NCBI RefSeq assembly: GCF_907165205.1
Contig: NC_058193.1
Coordinates: 23,697,521 to 23,761,520 of the forward strand
Source of the DNA: Coccinella septempunctata
Taxonomy: Eukaryota > Arthropoda > Insecta > Coleoptera > Coccinellidae
Reading direction: 5' to 3'
Length of the DNA: 64,000 bases
Part shown: piece after piece, positions 23,766 to 36,200 of the stretch
Layout: every line of letters begins with the position of its first letter
Numbering within the stretch: position 1 is the first letter of the stretch
The notes under the pieces: generated by a model
Told to the model about the DNA's origin: nothing
The model's input: only the letters and a program-made list of their open reading frames with translations
The model's database searches: none
Made by a program: the position numbers and the translations under genes

Positions 23766-24119
23766 TGAAAAGACTGTGGAATATGTAACTTACTATCCAG
23801 TTTAATTGTTTTCAATCATTTGTCCCTTTATACATGTTTTTGCAATTCAATAAGATATTTTTGATGCATTTTAAACAATATCTGCAATGTATCGAGAAAA
23901 TGACGAAAATGTTCTGGGGCAAAACTTTTTAAGGGCCCCAATATCTGTAAATCAAAATTAGAACAACTGAAATTTTTTGCTTCTACATACATGTTTACAC
24001 CCAACAACAGGAGGTTGAAAAAAAATACTCTGCGCCAGTTACCTAAAGACTGAGGATGGTGCTACACGCCAATGACGAAAAAACAACAACACTTTTTTCT
24101 CTTACTATTTTTTGCGAAG

Positions 24120-24480
24120 CCAGTCAGTAAAAGATACAGGCTGTTGAAAAATCATAAAAACAATATATTTTGAGTTTTATCTCACCATCGCATGAAATGA
24201 ATTTCGAAATATAGTATGTATTTCATTTGTTCGATGAATCTTTTTATATATATTATATTTATAGGTTTTTGAACGTTTTGTAAAATAAAGGTATTCTTCA
24301 TATTTTTTCTTATAATACGCCGTTTTCGAGTATTTCGATGTTCAACAATTAATAAGTATCTATCTGTTAATTTTGAGAAATTGAGTACTTTGGCTGGATA
24401 CAACTCTGTTTGAAAGATCCACATATGTGTAGTGTGACAGATATATCTAGTTATTCTGAGGGCAATTTTGCAGAAGATAT
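24120..24480 (-). repeat. Family I fragment, inverted
   Basis: Its reverse complement matches the inside of the copy at 17999-18691: CTACACAT.TGTGGATCTTT, CAGCCAAAGTAC, TACTCGAAAACG and CAGCCTGTATCTTTT occur in the same order. The terminal ACAGGGTGAG sequences are missing. Confidence 0.65.
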
Positions 24481-24675
24481 TGAAATCAGCAGTTTTCGAT
24501 CTACGCTATGAAAAAGTATAATATGAGTAGTTCAGTCAAGTCGCACTCGCAAAATAAAAAATAGTATATTCGAGTGAACAAATATACCTGTCATTTGATT
24601 AACATACCTTCATATGGTTAATTAACAGAATTTTTAGACTCGCAACTAGATATCTCATTCGAATCATTATTATAT

Positions 24676-25403
24676 ACAGGGTGTTTCCAAATTAGACGTG
24701 AACCTTGGAGGAGGTGTTAGTATCACCCATTTGCTGTCGTTTGAGCCACATTTATTGATAACCAAAAAATCAACCGTTTCCGAGATATTTGAGTTCTTGT
24801 GTTTTTCAAAAAATTTCTCGCCTTACTTCATTTTTCGTCAATTCAAAAAAACCAAACTATCCAGTATTAAATGTTGAAAAAGATTCCTTTTGATTACTCA
24901 TTCCCTATTTTTCATATTGGACATTCAAGAGATTGTTTATAAAAAAAAATGCGGAAACGAAACTAGTGACAGCATTCTAACGAAAACTTTTTTAGGGAAT
25001 GAAGGAGGAATTTGGCAAGTTTTTAAAATAATTTTTTTATACATGAATTTTGGAATTCGAAAGTTGCAGGCAAATTGATATTAGAAATTGATTTTTCTCT
25101 TCTTCATATACCAAATTTTCAATCATATTTATTCTTTTTCAACATCTAATACAGGATAGTTTTGCTTTTTTCATACGTATCATATCTTTTTCTGATGAAA
25201 ATATTCCAAAATTATAATCGAACTTGGTCAAGGTAGAAAAAATTGACGAAAAATGAAGTAAAGTGAGAAATTTTTTGAAAAACACAGGAACTCAAATATC
25301 TCGGAGTTGATTTTTGGTTATCAATAAATATGGCGCAAACGAAATCAAATGAGTGAAACTAACACCTCCTCCAAGGTTCACGTCTAATTTGGAAACACCC
25401 TGT
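24676..25403. repeat. 728-bp palindromic element with ACAGGGTGTTTCC ends
   Basis: The left arm (24676 to about 24880) begins ACAGGGTGTTTCCAAATTAG and continues through CGTGAACCTTGGAGGAGGTG. The right arm (about 25110-25403) is its complement. Both ends abut TATA. The inside has no coding capacity; the 62-codon frame at 24890 is not a gene. Confidence 0.85.
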
Positions 25404-26984
25404 ATACATTGCGAGATTTTTATGAAGACTTCATACAATTGTACGAATCTAAGGCAGAAAACATTCAGTGAAACAAAAACTGTTTATTTGTCATTAATAT
25501 ACGTATATCTCGGACTTATAGATTAGTATTTTAAATTGCCCTCTTGTTGATCTAAGAAAATGTTATACGGAGTATCCTAAATTTGAGATATATCATAACG
25601 TCATCATCACCATAAAATATTTAAAAACGTGAAAAACTGCAAATTTCACATGAAACCTCCATGTTCCAAAAATCCTGGAATATTATAAGTTGAAAAAAAA
25701 ACCCTATATTATGATTTATTTATTATTTTAACAGTCGTCATTTTTCTGGATCAGTGTTCTGAAAGCTCCTTTATTTTGGGTGAAGTCTCATCATATTAGA
25801 TAGTCGTGATTAAAATGACTAGGTTAGTGTCAAGAAAACCATCGGCATCGCGGCAATTTTGACGCTTATGTGGCGTGTAGATAAATGAAAAGCGTACCTA
25901 TGCTTTAAGAAGTCATTCTTGTATTTCAGACATGTCTTTATGCAATCTACCGAAAAAATAGCTCGAACTTCCTGAACGACCTCGATCATCCATCAATATT
26001 CAATAATAAGATCGAATAAAAATTCCATCGATCAAGAAGTCGACGCAATAAGCACTGCGTTTTACTCACTCGAATTGAGGTTGTTGGTGTCACAAAAACT
26101 ATGGATCTGTGTGGATATGATTGATGCTGAATGAACCTATTTGTTCAGCATAATTATTTTCGAATATTCCCGGTTTTATCATTACGGAAGTTGACCTAAT
26201 AGAAAAAGTGACCTTCATAATCGACTCTTCGTGATCTGCTGCCTCATTGTAGTACTACTTCACTAATGACCAATTTTATTAACGAACTTTCACCTACTGA
26301 GTACTACTGAAAATGTTCCCAAATAAAGCTTTGTCTTCTTCAAATATCAAGAACTTAAAAATAAAAATGGGGTCAGATAGAACAAACTGTGAAACACAGG
26401 AAATTTCAACTACCTGGAGAAACACCTGTGATAGCAAAAGAAGTCGTAAAAAGAACTCACCGTAGTGGAAATCATGTAATTCAGTTCAATTAGTTTCAAA
26501 CAAAACTTGCACTCTGAAGAACCATGAAAAATTAGATGAATTAAACAAACATCAACTACTTCCATGTAAAATAACTAAGTACCAATGCATTTTTGTATGA
26601 GCAATCAGGCTTAATGTTGTAAAGAACAATAACAATGATATTTCGAGAAATTAACAAGAAATAGATGTTGAATCCATAAAAAAAATTAGGAAGATTGATG
26701 TAGGATCGGTGATTCTTTTGACTAAATTGTACATTTGCTACTTAAAGCGAAATTGAAATCCTTGAAATCCTAATCACTCTTGGACGTCGACTAATCGTTT
26801 TAATAAGGGTAAAACTGTTTCAGATTGTTCCTCAGCGAAATTTTTGAGTTAGAATATTATTTTAATACGGTTTTTTCCCATTTTCCATCACTGAAATGAG
26901 TGACGGAAAATAGGTGAAAAAGCACCATAGTGGAAAATAACGCCCAAAAATATTAGTCGATATTGGAGTTCAACCCTCTTCATT
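25404..26984. other. non-coding, no gene recognised
   Basis: Nothing recognisable apart from a small hairpin at about 26880-26915 (TTTTCCATCACT / AGTGACGGAAAA). Confidence 0.45.
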
Positions 26985-27290
26985 CTGGAAGTTCAGAAGG
27001 GATTGAGTTAGATATCGTTACCTGCCAGATGGCGTTGGAGTATTGTTATAACTTTCAAGCATCTACTGGCTTTTAAATAGGGGCCATGTATTCTGCTGAA
27101 ACCTTTTCCATCGAAGTGAGAGTTGTATTGTTCTGAAGAGGTCCAACAATATTAAGACAGCAACCATGGTCAGCATAATAATATACTCTTCCTCGATGGA
27201 ATAGTCTTGATGTTGGTAACCCAAATGATAGTTTGTTAGTCAGCTCTATTCATATCCTTACACTTTTGATTTTCAAATCAATGAGTGTTG
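26985..27290 (+). repeat. hammerhead-bearing repeat, copy C (diverged)
   Basis: It shares CTGAAGAGGTC, CAACCATGGTCAGCAT, CTTCCTCGATGGAAT and GTTTGTTAGTCAG with the copies near 14.9 and 60.5 kb. The rest has diverged, so the boundaries are approximate. Confidence 0.5.
27108..27199 (+). ncRNA. decayed hammerhead ribozyme motif, copy C
   Basis: CTGAAGA at 27133-27139 is followed by GGTC...GAC (helix II with a longer loop), GCAA in place of GAAA at 27160-27163, then CCATGGTC with the expected cleavage C at 27171 and AGC. Outer helix I is good: CCATCGA (27108-27114) against TCGATGG (27193-27199). The core change to GCAA should abolish cleavage. Confidence 0.45.
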
Positions 27291-28112
27291 TGTATCTGAA
27301 TTGATTTCCTCTAAAGTACTATGCCTATAGTATGTCTAATAAAGGGTATTCGCTGAAAACTTGTTTTCACACTTTGTTTCAGCAGGTACCTGAAATACAT
27401 CCTCTCTCTCTATGGAAATGTTAACAGGTACAATGTAAGGTACCTATTTTAGGAAATCATATAGTTAGTAGCTTTTCCCAATAACTACTAATTGAACCGG
27501 TTCATTTTACTGTTAGGTACTGGGAATGTTGCGAAAGGCAACGTTTTTTTTTAATCCTGGAAGATAACTATGACTTCGACAACTTGGAAATAACAAAATA
27601 GTGCTCCTATGCAGACTTAGTCTATGGTGCAGCAGATGGTCAGCTCCATCTGGAGACTTTTGTAATCCAAGATTTTCACTACACCTGACATTATTGACGT
27701 TTTGGAATAAAATTCCTTACAATTCTCGATCTAACAGCTCATTGGATGTTTCCGAGAAACTCTAGAATTCCAAGGTTTTTCATTTTTTTTATAGCAATGT
27801 GAAGGAACTTCTTCAAAAAACCCTCACATTCAGCTCGAACTCGATCAAAGATATAGAAAGCTGAATGGTCGGAAATCTTTAACATGAGGAGCAAAACACA
27901 GCAATTTTCGAGTTATCTTATCTCTAGAAGGAAGATCTGTCTGTTGAAGGATAATTGATTTATAAATATTCAACACTTATCTTGCTCTTAATTAATTATT
28001 TACTACAGTAGGGGATTTCAGTAATCCGTGATTTCGCAGAAGTGTCCTGGAATTTATTCATTTAAACGGCGGTCGCAGTCCTGAAAACAGCAAAAACTAA
28101 ACATCCGGCAAA
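27291..28112. other. non-coding, upstream of the small secreted protein gene
   Basis: No gene or repeat recognised. A TATA-like TTATAAATA near 27960 lies about 150 nt before the next start codon and may or may not be its promoter. Confidence 0.35.
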
Positions 28113-28433
28113 ATGTTCAAACTCGCTGTTATCGTACTTGTGTGTCTCTCTTACCAATTGGCGAATGCTAGATGGGTGTCAGATAATAACCAAAATGTCT
28201 ATGAAACTAGTGATGGAAACAGTAAAAGCGTGGAAATTTTTGTCGAACCTCTGACAGCTGACGCTGAAAGAAGATTGGAACAACAGTTCTTCAACCAGAA
28301 ACTCTTGGACAGAATCAGCAAGAAGTTAGAAGCATCAAAAACCACAGATATACCCCTGGAGGTGGAGGTTACCAAGAAGAAACCTGTAAAGAGGCATTGT
28401 GTTGGGACTTTGTCGATGCTGATTTGTGCGTGA
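28113..28433 (+). CDS. small secreted protein with a C-terminal dibasic site and two cysteines
   Basis: A single-exon frame of 106 aa. Residues 1-19 are a clear signal peptide (MFKLAVIVLVCLSYQLANA, cleavage before RW). The middle is acidic and Glu/Gln-rich (EPLTADAERRLEQQFF), likely helical. The C-terminal part is Lys-rich (TKKKPVKR) and leads into HCVGTLSMLICA. Cleavage after KR would release a 12-residue peptide with its two cysteines eight residues apart, which could close a disulfide ring. This resembles a peptide precursor or small effector, but I do not recognise the family. The start context GGCAAAATG is good. Splicing at GTGAAA (28431 onward) to a downstream exon cannot be excluded, because the stop lies at that GT. 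Confidence 0.7.
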   Translation: MFKLAVIVLVCLSYQLANARWVSDNNQNVYETSDGNSKSVEIFVEPLTADAERRLEQQFFNQKLLDRISKKLEASKTTDIPLEVEVTKKKPVKRHCVGTLSMLICA

Positions 28434-30916
28434 AAACTGAGTATGAAATTCTAGTCTTCACACTTCAATGAGGATTGAAGTTCTCGTTCTAAATTTCGTG
28501 TTATTTATATGTAGCAATGTAAGCGATCATTTCTTAGAATAGTATGTTATTTTTTGACCTCGAGTCGGAATGTAACCTTTACCTACATGTCTGCAGTATT
28601 TTATAGAGTAATATTGTTCATAAATTATTTTTCCAGTTCTTGTTAGACATTGGGCGAACCGCACTCATATTCTTGTGGCTGTGTATTGAACATTTTCACT
28701 CCTATTTCGATCATCTGAACTGACTACACATAATTCATTTAGTTTAAAAATATACATTCATTACATTCACCCGATTTGTCGAAAATCACCATGCAGTACC
28801 TACTATAATACTCAAAATGTATATCCTGATATTTCATTAATTATATATTTAATATTAAACTTAAACTCAGTATCAATACCTATACTCGAATTTGTTCGGA
28901 ATTATCAAGAAATAGCAGAACGAGAATTCCTACACTGAATTATTAGATATTTTTTTTCAGAATCAGCCGCTGCTTGGTAATTATGATGTAAGATTATAAT
29001 GCATCCATAAAACGTAACTTCTCTCGCATGAACTGAATCAAAAATAATTCAATAATATCATAACTTTATTTGATAAAAATATTCAGATCTTCTTTCAAAA
29101 GAAATTAAATTTGCTGAAATGCTGGAATATGTGAATAGAGTTTCGATTGTAGATACCTAAAATTTTGGACTGTAAAGAATAGAATGGGTCTCTCATATAA
29201 AAATTTTTAAAGCCCCTGTTTAGATACAGGATACAGCCCTTACCTTAGATATGTACCTGTTGATGAATAACTTTTCCCTAAAACCATTACAAAACATTGC
29301 GAGAGACTTATTTTTCGTTCAAAATGAATAAAGCAATCGAAATTAAATGTTCCAATAATGGGGATGGCTTTTTCTACCCTTTGCAATTATAAGGGAACAC
29401 CATCAATTTTTTTTTTATTACCTTCTCAGTCCCATAGAATTTCTGCTCAGTTTCATTTCTGTCAGTTTTCTGGTTTCTTAGAAGAAGAATTGAAAATTTC
29501 TTCTCAGATGACACCTTTAGGGAGCTCTATCTAAGCAGCGGGTGCTCAAGAAAGAATTTCATAGGAAAGACACACAAAGAAATCACCCCTTAATTTTTTT
29601 AGCACCTGCTCATTTACACAATGTATAAGTCTAAATTTGAAATATTTTGAAAACAAACGTTCTTACTTTTAAGATATGAACGGATCTTGAATGAATTATA
29701 TATTATTATTATTATATATTATACTTTTTCACTATCAATTATGTTGTCATTACCTACTTCTTCCGCACTGTGAATAAATCTGATCAAGAAACCCAAGATG
29801 TTCAATTCTTCATAATTTTTCCATTTATCTGCTCTTAATGCTCAAATTTTCACACAACGGATTCAAAAACATTCTTTATTCTAGAGGATTATTGATAATT
29901 ACTTAAATAATTTTTTTCATGATTTGAATGGGGTCCGGATCAGAAATAGAAAGTTGAAAAATAAAATTTTCAAATTATTCCTTGAAATAATGAATTGTTG
30001 TTTGTTTGATTTATCGATGATTTCGCTGTGAAATGAATGGAAGAAATATATGCTATATCTCCCTTTTTTGCTACAATTTCAATTTATAAAATTATGTTTA
30101 TTCCGTTTGAAAGAGGTAGGTATCACATACAGTGTAGGGATAAATTACCAGAACGATCGACTATTTCAGAATATACAGAGGTTGTCAAAAAATGTCTTGT
30201 ATGAAAGTTATAGTTGTCCATTGAAAAATAGAGCCATTTTGCCATGATTTCTTGAATGTTTTTGGACTCTATAAATTGTTTCTTGAAATTTATTTGGTTT
30301 GATGTTTGATAATTTTGTTTCATCTTACACATGCCTTATTACTTAGGGTTCGAAAACGCAAATTTATGACAATGATATTACACTATGACCAAGTACCAAA
30401 CTTATGGAGATTCTGTTCACATGTCATTTGTTGCAATGTGTAGATAACTCAATTGTAATTCAAGTTCTCTAACAAATACCATTTCAATTAGTCAGATTAT
30501 ATTGTGAAATTGTCGTCTTCATATTACCCAGTTATGTACACCTCTACATCTCATATTCATATGCTGAACGAGTATCCAAAGTTTCATCATGACCCAACTC
30601 TTGTCGCGGTGTTAAGGTCAAGAATCAATTATTGAACTTAAATGAGTCAGACGAAGAACTACGGATTGCTAACAGCCCAGACATTTCATTCATTAGTGAA
30701 TGAATATGGTTTTGACTTCACTTCCACCATGTGGAAACGTATATTTGGCAGATTGATTCTAAAACACCAATCGGAAAGCGGTTTATTATACAGGGTCCTG
30801 CAATAGTGCGTTAGACTTCCATAGCTGCCAAACCAGAAGTTTTAGGAATTCAGTTGAAAAGCATTCCCCTTTTACTTTCAATTCTGCATCTCAGGAAATT
30901 ATTTTCTAATATATGT
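28434..30916. other. non-coding, with one repeat fragment and an ACAGGGTCC end
   Basis: No gene recognised. Contains the Family IV fragment at 29345-29480, an (ATT)n stretch near 29700, and an isolated TATACAGGGTCCTGC element end at about 30787. Confidence 0.45.
29345..29480 (-). repeat. Family IV internal fragment, inverted
   Basis: Reverse complement matches 4640-4745: TGGCTTTTTC(T/C)ACC, CTTTGCAAT, GGGAACACCA, CCTTCTC, TTCATTTCTGTCAGTTTTCT and GGTTTCT occur in the same order. The TIR sequences are not present next to it. Confidence 0.6.
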
Positions 30917-32012
30917 ACAGGGTGTTCCCAAATAAAATTATTCAACAAATGAATGATTTTTTAAATGGAACACACCTCATATTTTTGCATATTTTCAATG
31001 CTCTTTAATACCTCTACCATGATGCAAAATATGAGGAATATTTTTCCAACGGTACGGATCTTATTCAGAAAAAACTGCAAAATTTCGACGAAACAGTAGT
31101 TCGGTAAAAGCCCTTTACCGATTTCCGAGAGCGATAGAAGCATGAATTTGATCAGAATTTCTTTCAACTTAAGAATTTGCCTAGTCATCGTTCCTAAATT
31201 ATCAAACTCTCTTATACAGGGTGTCCGTTATCAATGTCAAAATATGAAGAATTTCAAATTGTTTTTTCTCGATTTTTTCAAATGCCTAACCCTGTATTTT
31301 TTTCCATGATGATGTACACAGTTTGAAACCTTACATTTTTTCAGAAGTAAGCAAAGGGCTATTTTCACTCCTGTGTCCAGCGGACACGAAAAATGACATT
31401 TCAACCAAAAATTTCAGGAATAATGAACATAATCACTAACGGATATTTTGAATGAATCCCTGTATTCTAACGATTACAGAGTTTTATCGGCAACCAAAAA
31501 AATTATTATTCATAAAATTTTCCGTTCTGATTTCATTTTTCATGCACGCTGGACGCAGGAGTGAAAATAGCCCTTTGGTTACTTCTGAAAATATGTAAGG
31601 TTTTAAACTGCGTACATCATCATGGAAAAAAATGCAGGGTGTTACATTTGAAAAAAAGGAGAAAAAACTATTTGAAATTCTTCATATTTGGACATTGATA
31701 ACGGACATCCTGTATAAAAGAGGTTGATCATTTAGAAACGACGACTAAGCAAATTCTTAAGTTAAAAGAAATCCTGATCGAATTCATGTTCCTCGCTTCT
31801 GGAAATCGTTAAAGGGCTTTTACTGAACTACTGTTTCGTCGAAATTTTGCAGTTTTATCCGAATAAGATCCGTACCGTTGGAAAAACATCCCTCATATTT
31901 TGCATCATGGTATAGAGGTATTAAAGTGCATGGAAAATATGCAAAAATATAATGTGTGTTCCATTTAAAAAATCACTCATTTGTTGAATAGTTTCATTTG
32001 GGAACACCCTGT
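30917..32012. repeat. 1.1-kb nested palindrome with ACAGGGTGTTCCC ends
   Basis: Outer arms 30917-31215 and 31714-32012 are inverted copies: CAAATAAAATTATTCAACAA, TATTTTTGCATATTTTC, ATCTTATTC and CTGCAAAATTTCGACGAAAC recur inverted. An inner inverted repeat, 31216-31713, starts ACAGGGTGTCCGTTATCAAT and ends in the near complement. Its arms contain CAAAGGGCTATTTTCACTCC. It sits exactly at the dyad of the outer repeat. Unpaired spacer is about 31405-31530. No coding capacity. Confidence 0.88.
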
Positions 32013-34980
32013 TTTCGACTCTATAGAAAATAAATATGACTGGTGACGATTTTTTCAAAAGCTAAATAGAAAAAAAATTGCAGAAATCGAGTCCTTGTAG
32101 TTTGGTTGAAACAATGAAACGTAACCCTGAATGAGAGACCAACTCAAGACTTTTATTGGTTCAGATCTCATTAGCACCTTCAAAAACTACAAATAAATAT
32201 TTTCAACCTCAAAGGAATCTTGAAGGAATATGAGTGATAAGGAATAAAATGCATAATTACACAAATATGTATCTCAATGAATAGGAGTAGCATTCAAAGT
32301 CCTTATTCTGTATGAGATAATTTGTCAATGTTGACAATTTCAATGGTGGCATATTCATTTTCGAAATTGTAAGGTTGGTGAGATTCGAGTCTTGGCTTTT
32401 ACCTTGACCTACTCTGGGCAGATTGGAATTAATTCAATGCGTCCTTTAACAGTTCTTTTGATTGCCATCTATTTTGTTTTGTTGCTCTTGCAGCTCCTGT
32501 TTAATGTTAATCAAATTTGTTACGTATCATAAATCAATTGGTGTTGTCACTTTCTTTCATAAGTGATATACGTGATGGCAGTTACATGGGTAATACGATA
32601 AGTAGTCCACATCGAATCAATCAGTCCAGTTCTCAAAATTGCAATAACATCGTTACGATTTTTTCCAGGTAATGTATTGAACAAAATTTTTCATCAGTTG
32701 GCTTACGCTTCAGAATATATGAATAGGGCAACATTACTATCAGCACTTTCAAGGTATAACAACAAAAATAAACGCTCTTGAATTAACTATATATCTCAAA
32801 AACGATGTACGATTTCACGCATTTCAAGTGTATTAATTAAGTGATCCAAAGTTCTTCTAATTCCTCAGCGAATTGTTACCCTATCGGACTCCCTGGATTT
32901 ATAATGTGCTATTAATATGGTTTTGGAAGCAGAAAAGTTCACGAAATTTCAATAAAAAATTGAGGTTGCTACAGAGTCTTTATCGATACTATTCTTTGCC
33001 ACTCCATATCAACAAATATCATGGATTTTTTAAATTGGCAGTCATTCGAATTTTTGTATCGTCAATTCTTATTCCCGTTTCGAAAACGAAAAAATTATTG
33101 AAATCATCAAAGTGAGACTATTTCGATCTCACTGTGATGGTACAATTATTTATAAAAAGACCCTGTATAATTTAAATGACTGTCAATCTCGAAATTCTAT
33201 GTTATTTGTCAGTGACAGTGGTCAAGAAAGTAGAGAGAAATATCTATTACATTTTTGCTTTGAATTTTCATTCAATCTTGTAGTGTTTTTTGTTCATCGC
33301 TTTTTTGTTTGAACTTTTTTCATAAAATTTCTGTAGCAAATTAAAAAGTTTGGAATGCACTCGAAAATATTATGGTTTAAATATGGAAAAAAAATGGACA
33401 TCAACTTCGAATAGTTCCTATATCCTATATACCTAAATAGCTTTGGTGTTTCAGCTACTATTTACCGATGATTATAATTTTTCACACTGAATAGAAAATC
33501 GAATAGGGAATCTTTCCCGACAATAGATTAATGTAATAATACAAATATAAATTCTCGAAATTGAGATTACCATTGATGTAGTAATAAACTGATTAACAGC
33601 TTTTCGGAATCTTGAAAGAATAGACAGATATCGATAATTCCTCATACATTGTTTATTCGATAATCAAATCTACAGCAAAATGGTTAGGTAGGTACCTATG
33701 TTTGATAGCTACTTAAATGAGCTATTATAGGATCAACAATATTAATCCTAGATTTGAGACATTGTTAATTCGAGGTACAAAAACTTATCAACTCAATATA
33801 ATAAAATCAGTAAACATGAAATGACTCATGTCATGATTTATCATTTTAGTAATACAAATTAAAATAAAAAAAAAACATAAATAACTAGTTTCTAATGAAT
33901 TAGTGTGGAATCTGCCAGGAATAAGTAAAAACAAGTTTCCTGAAAAAATTTAAATTCCCTTAGAAAATTTCGTCTCGTATTTGCATAGAGATTACGTCCA
34001 TACCTCGAAACAAAAGCTACTCCTCGAAATTTCATTTATGTGAAATTTTGTAACTGAAAATCTTTTCATGATAGTAGTTCATATATAATTCGGATTCTGA
34101 TTAGGTTAGTTTTTCATATTTTGTTTCTGGTTCTGGAATCGTTGAGCCATGAAACATGATTTTATATAAAGAAAAAACTTATATAATAGCCACAACTTTG
34201 CTTGCAACAATTTTTGAATATTATGATATTTGGTTCTAAAATGAAGTTCATCTAACACTTTCAGGAAGTTTTGTGAATCTGAATTCCCATGAATATGTTC
34301 TGACACCTTTTCAACTAGTTGATAATCTAAATAAATGATAATCTGTGCAAATGTTAAATAGTATATCGAAATTCTCGTTATTTCTTCATTTTCTAAGCAT
34401 CTTATCAAATATCCGAAGATAAAGTGATCTTCAAAGGGTGAGTTGCAGTAGCATCCATTAAAAGTTAATTCCGCCTTAAAATTAAAAAAACTTATTTTTG
34501 AAGGAAATAATGCAAAGATTAAAATTTTAATAGAGCATCAAAATTTAAACGACATTCCTGCAACTGGGCATATGTTAAAATAACCTGCCAACTTGACCTA
34601 AGATCTTTGAGTCTTTGTTATTTGAAGAACAATTCGAGACACGACGTAGGTACATTATATTCTGAATCGGAAAAAAGGTTGGGGTAAGAAAAACATTGGG
34701 TTTATATTTGAAAAAATCTTCCAGTACGCCACTGATTTCAACATAAAAAGTGACTATAAAATTTACTTTTTTGTCGATATAATTGGAAAATAGGCACCAA
34801 TTCAATGAGCCGAAAAATGATTTTTCACTTATAACTTGAGAACAAAACAAGATAGGGGGATACGGTTTTGACCATTATCAATCTTTTGAAAATCAGGGTC
34901 GAAAATGTATCATCCATTTTTTCTCTAGCACCTCACGGTTACAGAGTTGCCATTCAACCCCATCGAATTTTGCCCACCTT
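32013..34980. other. non-coding, no gene recognised
   Basis: Short frames (32873, 33112, 34106, 34575) lack support. Two isolated element ends are visible: GACCCTGTATAA at about 33160, and AAAGGGTGAGTTGC at 34433, possibly paired with CCCACCTTGTACATA at 34975. Confidence 0.4.
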
Positions 34981-36200
34981 GTACATATACTTCATTCAAA
35001 TTTATTTTAGCAGTCGGTTGGCCATGAAATAATTTTCTCAAGTTTTTGTAACTAGAACGAAGTTAGGTTGGCACTCATGAAATGTCGTTAATGTCATAAC
35101 GCCGTTGCCACAACTAATATCAATTTTTATTACGAAAATGCCGAAAGTGATAGAAAAAAGAGACAGGATTTCAGGAAGTGCTATTTAGAATTCAGGTCCG
35201 CTCATTCAAATAGTCATAACCTGATATTCTAAAATCCACAATACGTCAGACGGTAGAGAACATATTCAATGTAAGAGAATTTATATAATGTTTCATCTGA
35301 ATCTAAACGACATATATTTCAGCTGGATATTTCCACAATCAGAAAGATTGTGAATGAAGAGGATGACAAAGAATTTCCTTCTATTGGGAGACCCAAAAAA
35401 GTGGTGGCATTTGAGAATTTTATGTTTGAGTGAATTGATGCGGAAAGTTTACTTTCGATTTTCGATAAATGTCATCGGAGAATAAGTTCCCTAAAATGGA
35501 TTTTTCTATTTTTCATTTGACTTGTCCTATACAATGTAAATGTCTTAAGGTACTAATAAATACCTATAATTATTATTATTACATCAACGTATTAAGATGA
35601 ATAGCCACAAATACGCGCAAGTTGCCCTGTTACTTGTTTATTCATGTGAAATTTTTGTTCAAAGGTGAAGTTCATCTTAACTTGAAACTTCCTTCAATTC
35701 CTTTTACTTCCATTGATGCAAGGTGATTTTTGTTGAAGAATTTAACATTCTTGTAATTATCTATTAATTCCTTCGGGAGATACCCATTCCCAACCACTGC
35801 ATCATATGCATTTCATCTTCGAGTTATTATTTTTAAAATCTACAAATGATGTAAGCCAAAGAAGATAACGAACATTAACTCTCCTCAAGCTAGTGCATAT
35901 TATGATATACTGATCTCTTGTATTTTCCATGCAAATAACTGGATTTGGTATGCCTTCAATCAGTTTGTATAAACTTCAATTATGTTCGTCACATATTTTC
36001 CGAAGAGATTCGACATTGTGATTAAATACGTAATAACAGAAACTTTTACGTAGAACGGGCAACATAGCGTTGATTTAAAACCCAAAAATGTTTTGACAAG
36101 CTTCATAACCTCACATTTTCGTACTATACAGAGTGAAATGTGTCAAATTTCCATGGCCAACCGACTGCTAAAATAAAAGTGAATGAAGTATAGGTACATG
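34981..36200. mobile_element. Family II element (AGCAGTCGGTTGGCC ends), copy 1, transposase relic
   Basis: The left end TACTTCATTCAAATTTATTT then AGCAGTCGGTTGGCCATG has its complement at 36150-36200. The inside shares AACTAGAACG, ATGAAATGTCGTTAATG, GAATCTAAACGAC and AAGATTGTGAATGA/AAGATAGTCAATAA with the copy at 55497-56410. Around 35340 the plus strand reads RKIVNEEDDKEFPSIGRPKK, reminiscent of the N-terminal half of IS630-Tc1-mariner superfamily transposases, but badly decayed. Confidence 0.65.

Larger units (their letters stand above)
20668..24119. other. intergenic, mostly unassigned, with two transposon relics
   Basis: Apart from the relics listed separately (21376-21490 and 23605-23765) I see nothing coding. 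Short frames at 21685, 22318, 22491, 22926 and 23340 show no domain, signal peptide or splice support. Confidence 0.45.

Noticed and set aside
24890..25078. 62-codon frame with a hydrophobic start
   Set aside because: Lies entirely in the spacer of the 24676-25403 palindrome with no support.
28947..29010. Possible extra 3' exon of the small secreted protein (acceptor TTTTTTTTCAG before AATCAGCCGC)
   Set aside because: Joining from GTGAAA adds only a short tail; the unspliced stop is simpler. Mentioned as an alternative only.
34106..34408. 100-codon minus-strand frame
   Set aside because: No recognisable domain, composition like intergenic DNA, no flanking splice signals fitting a gene.
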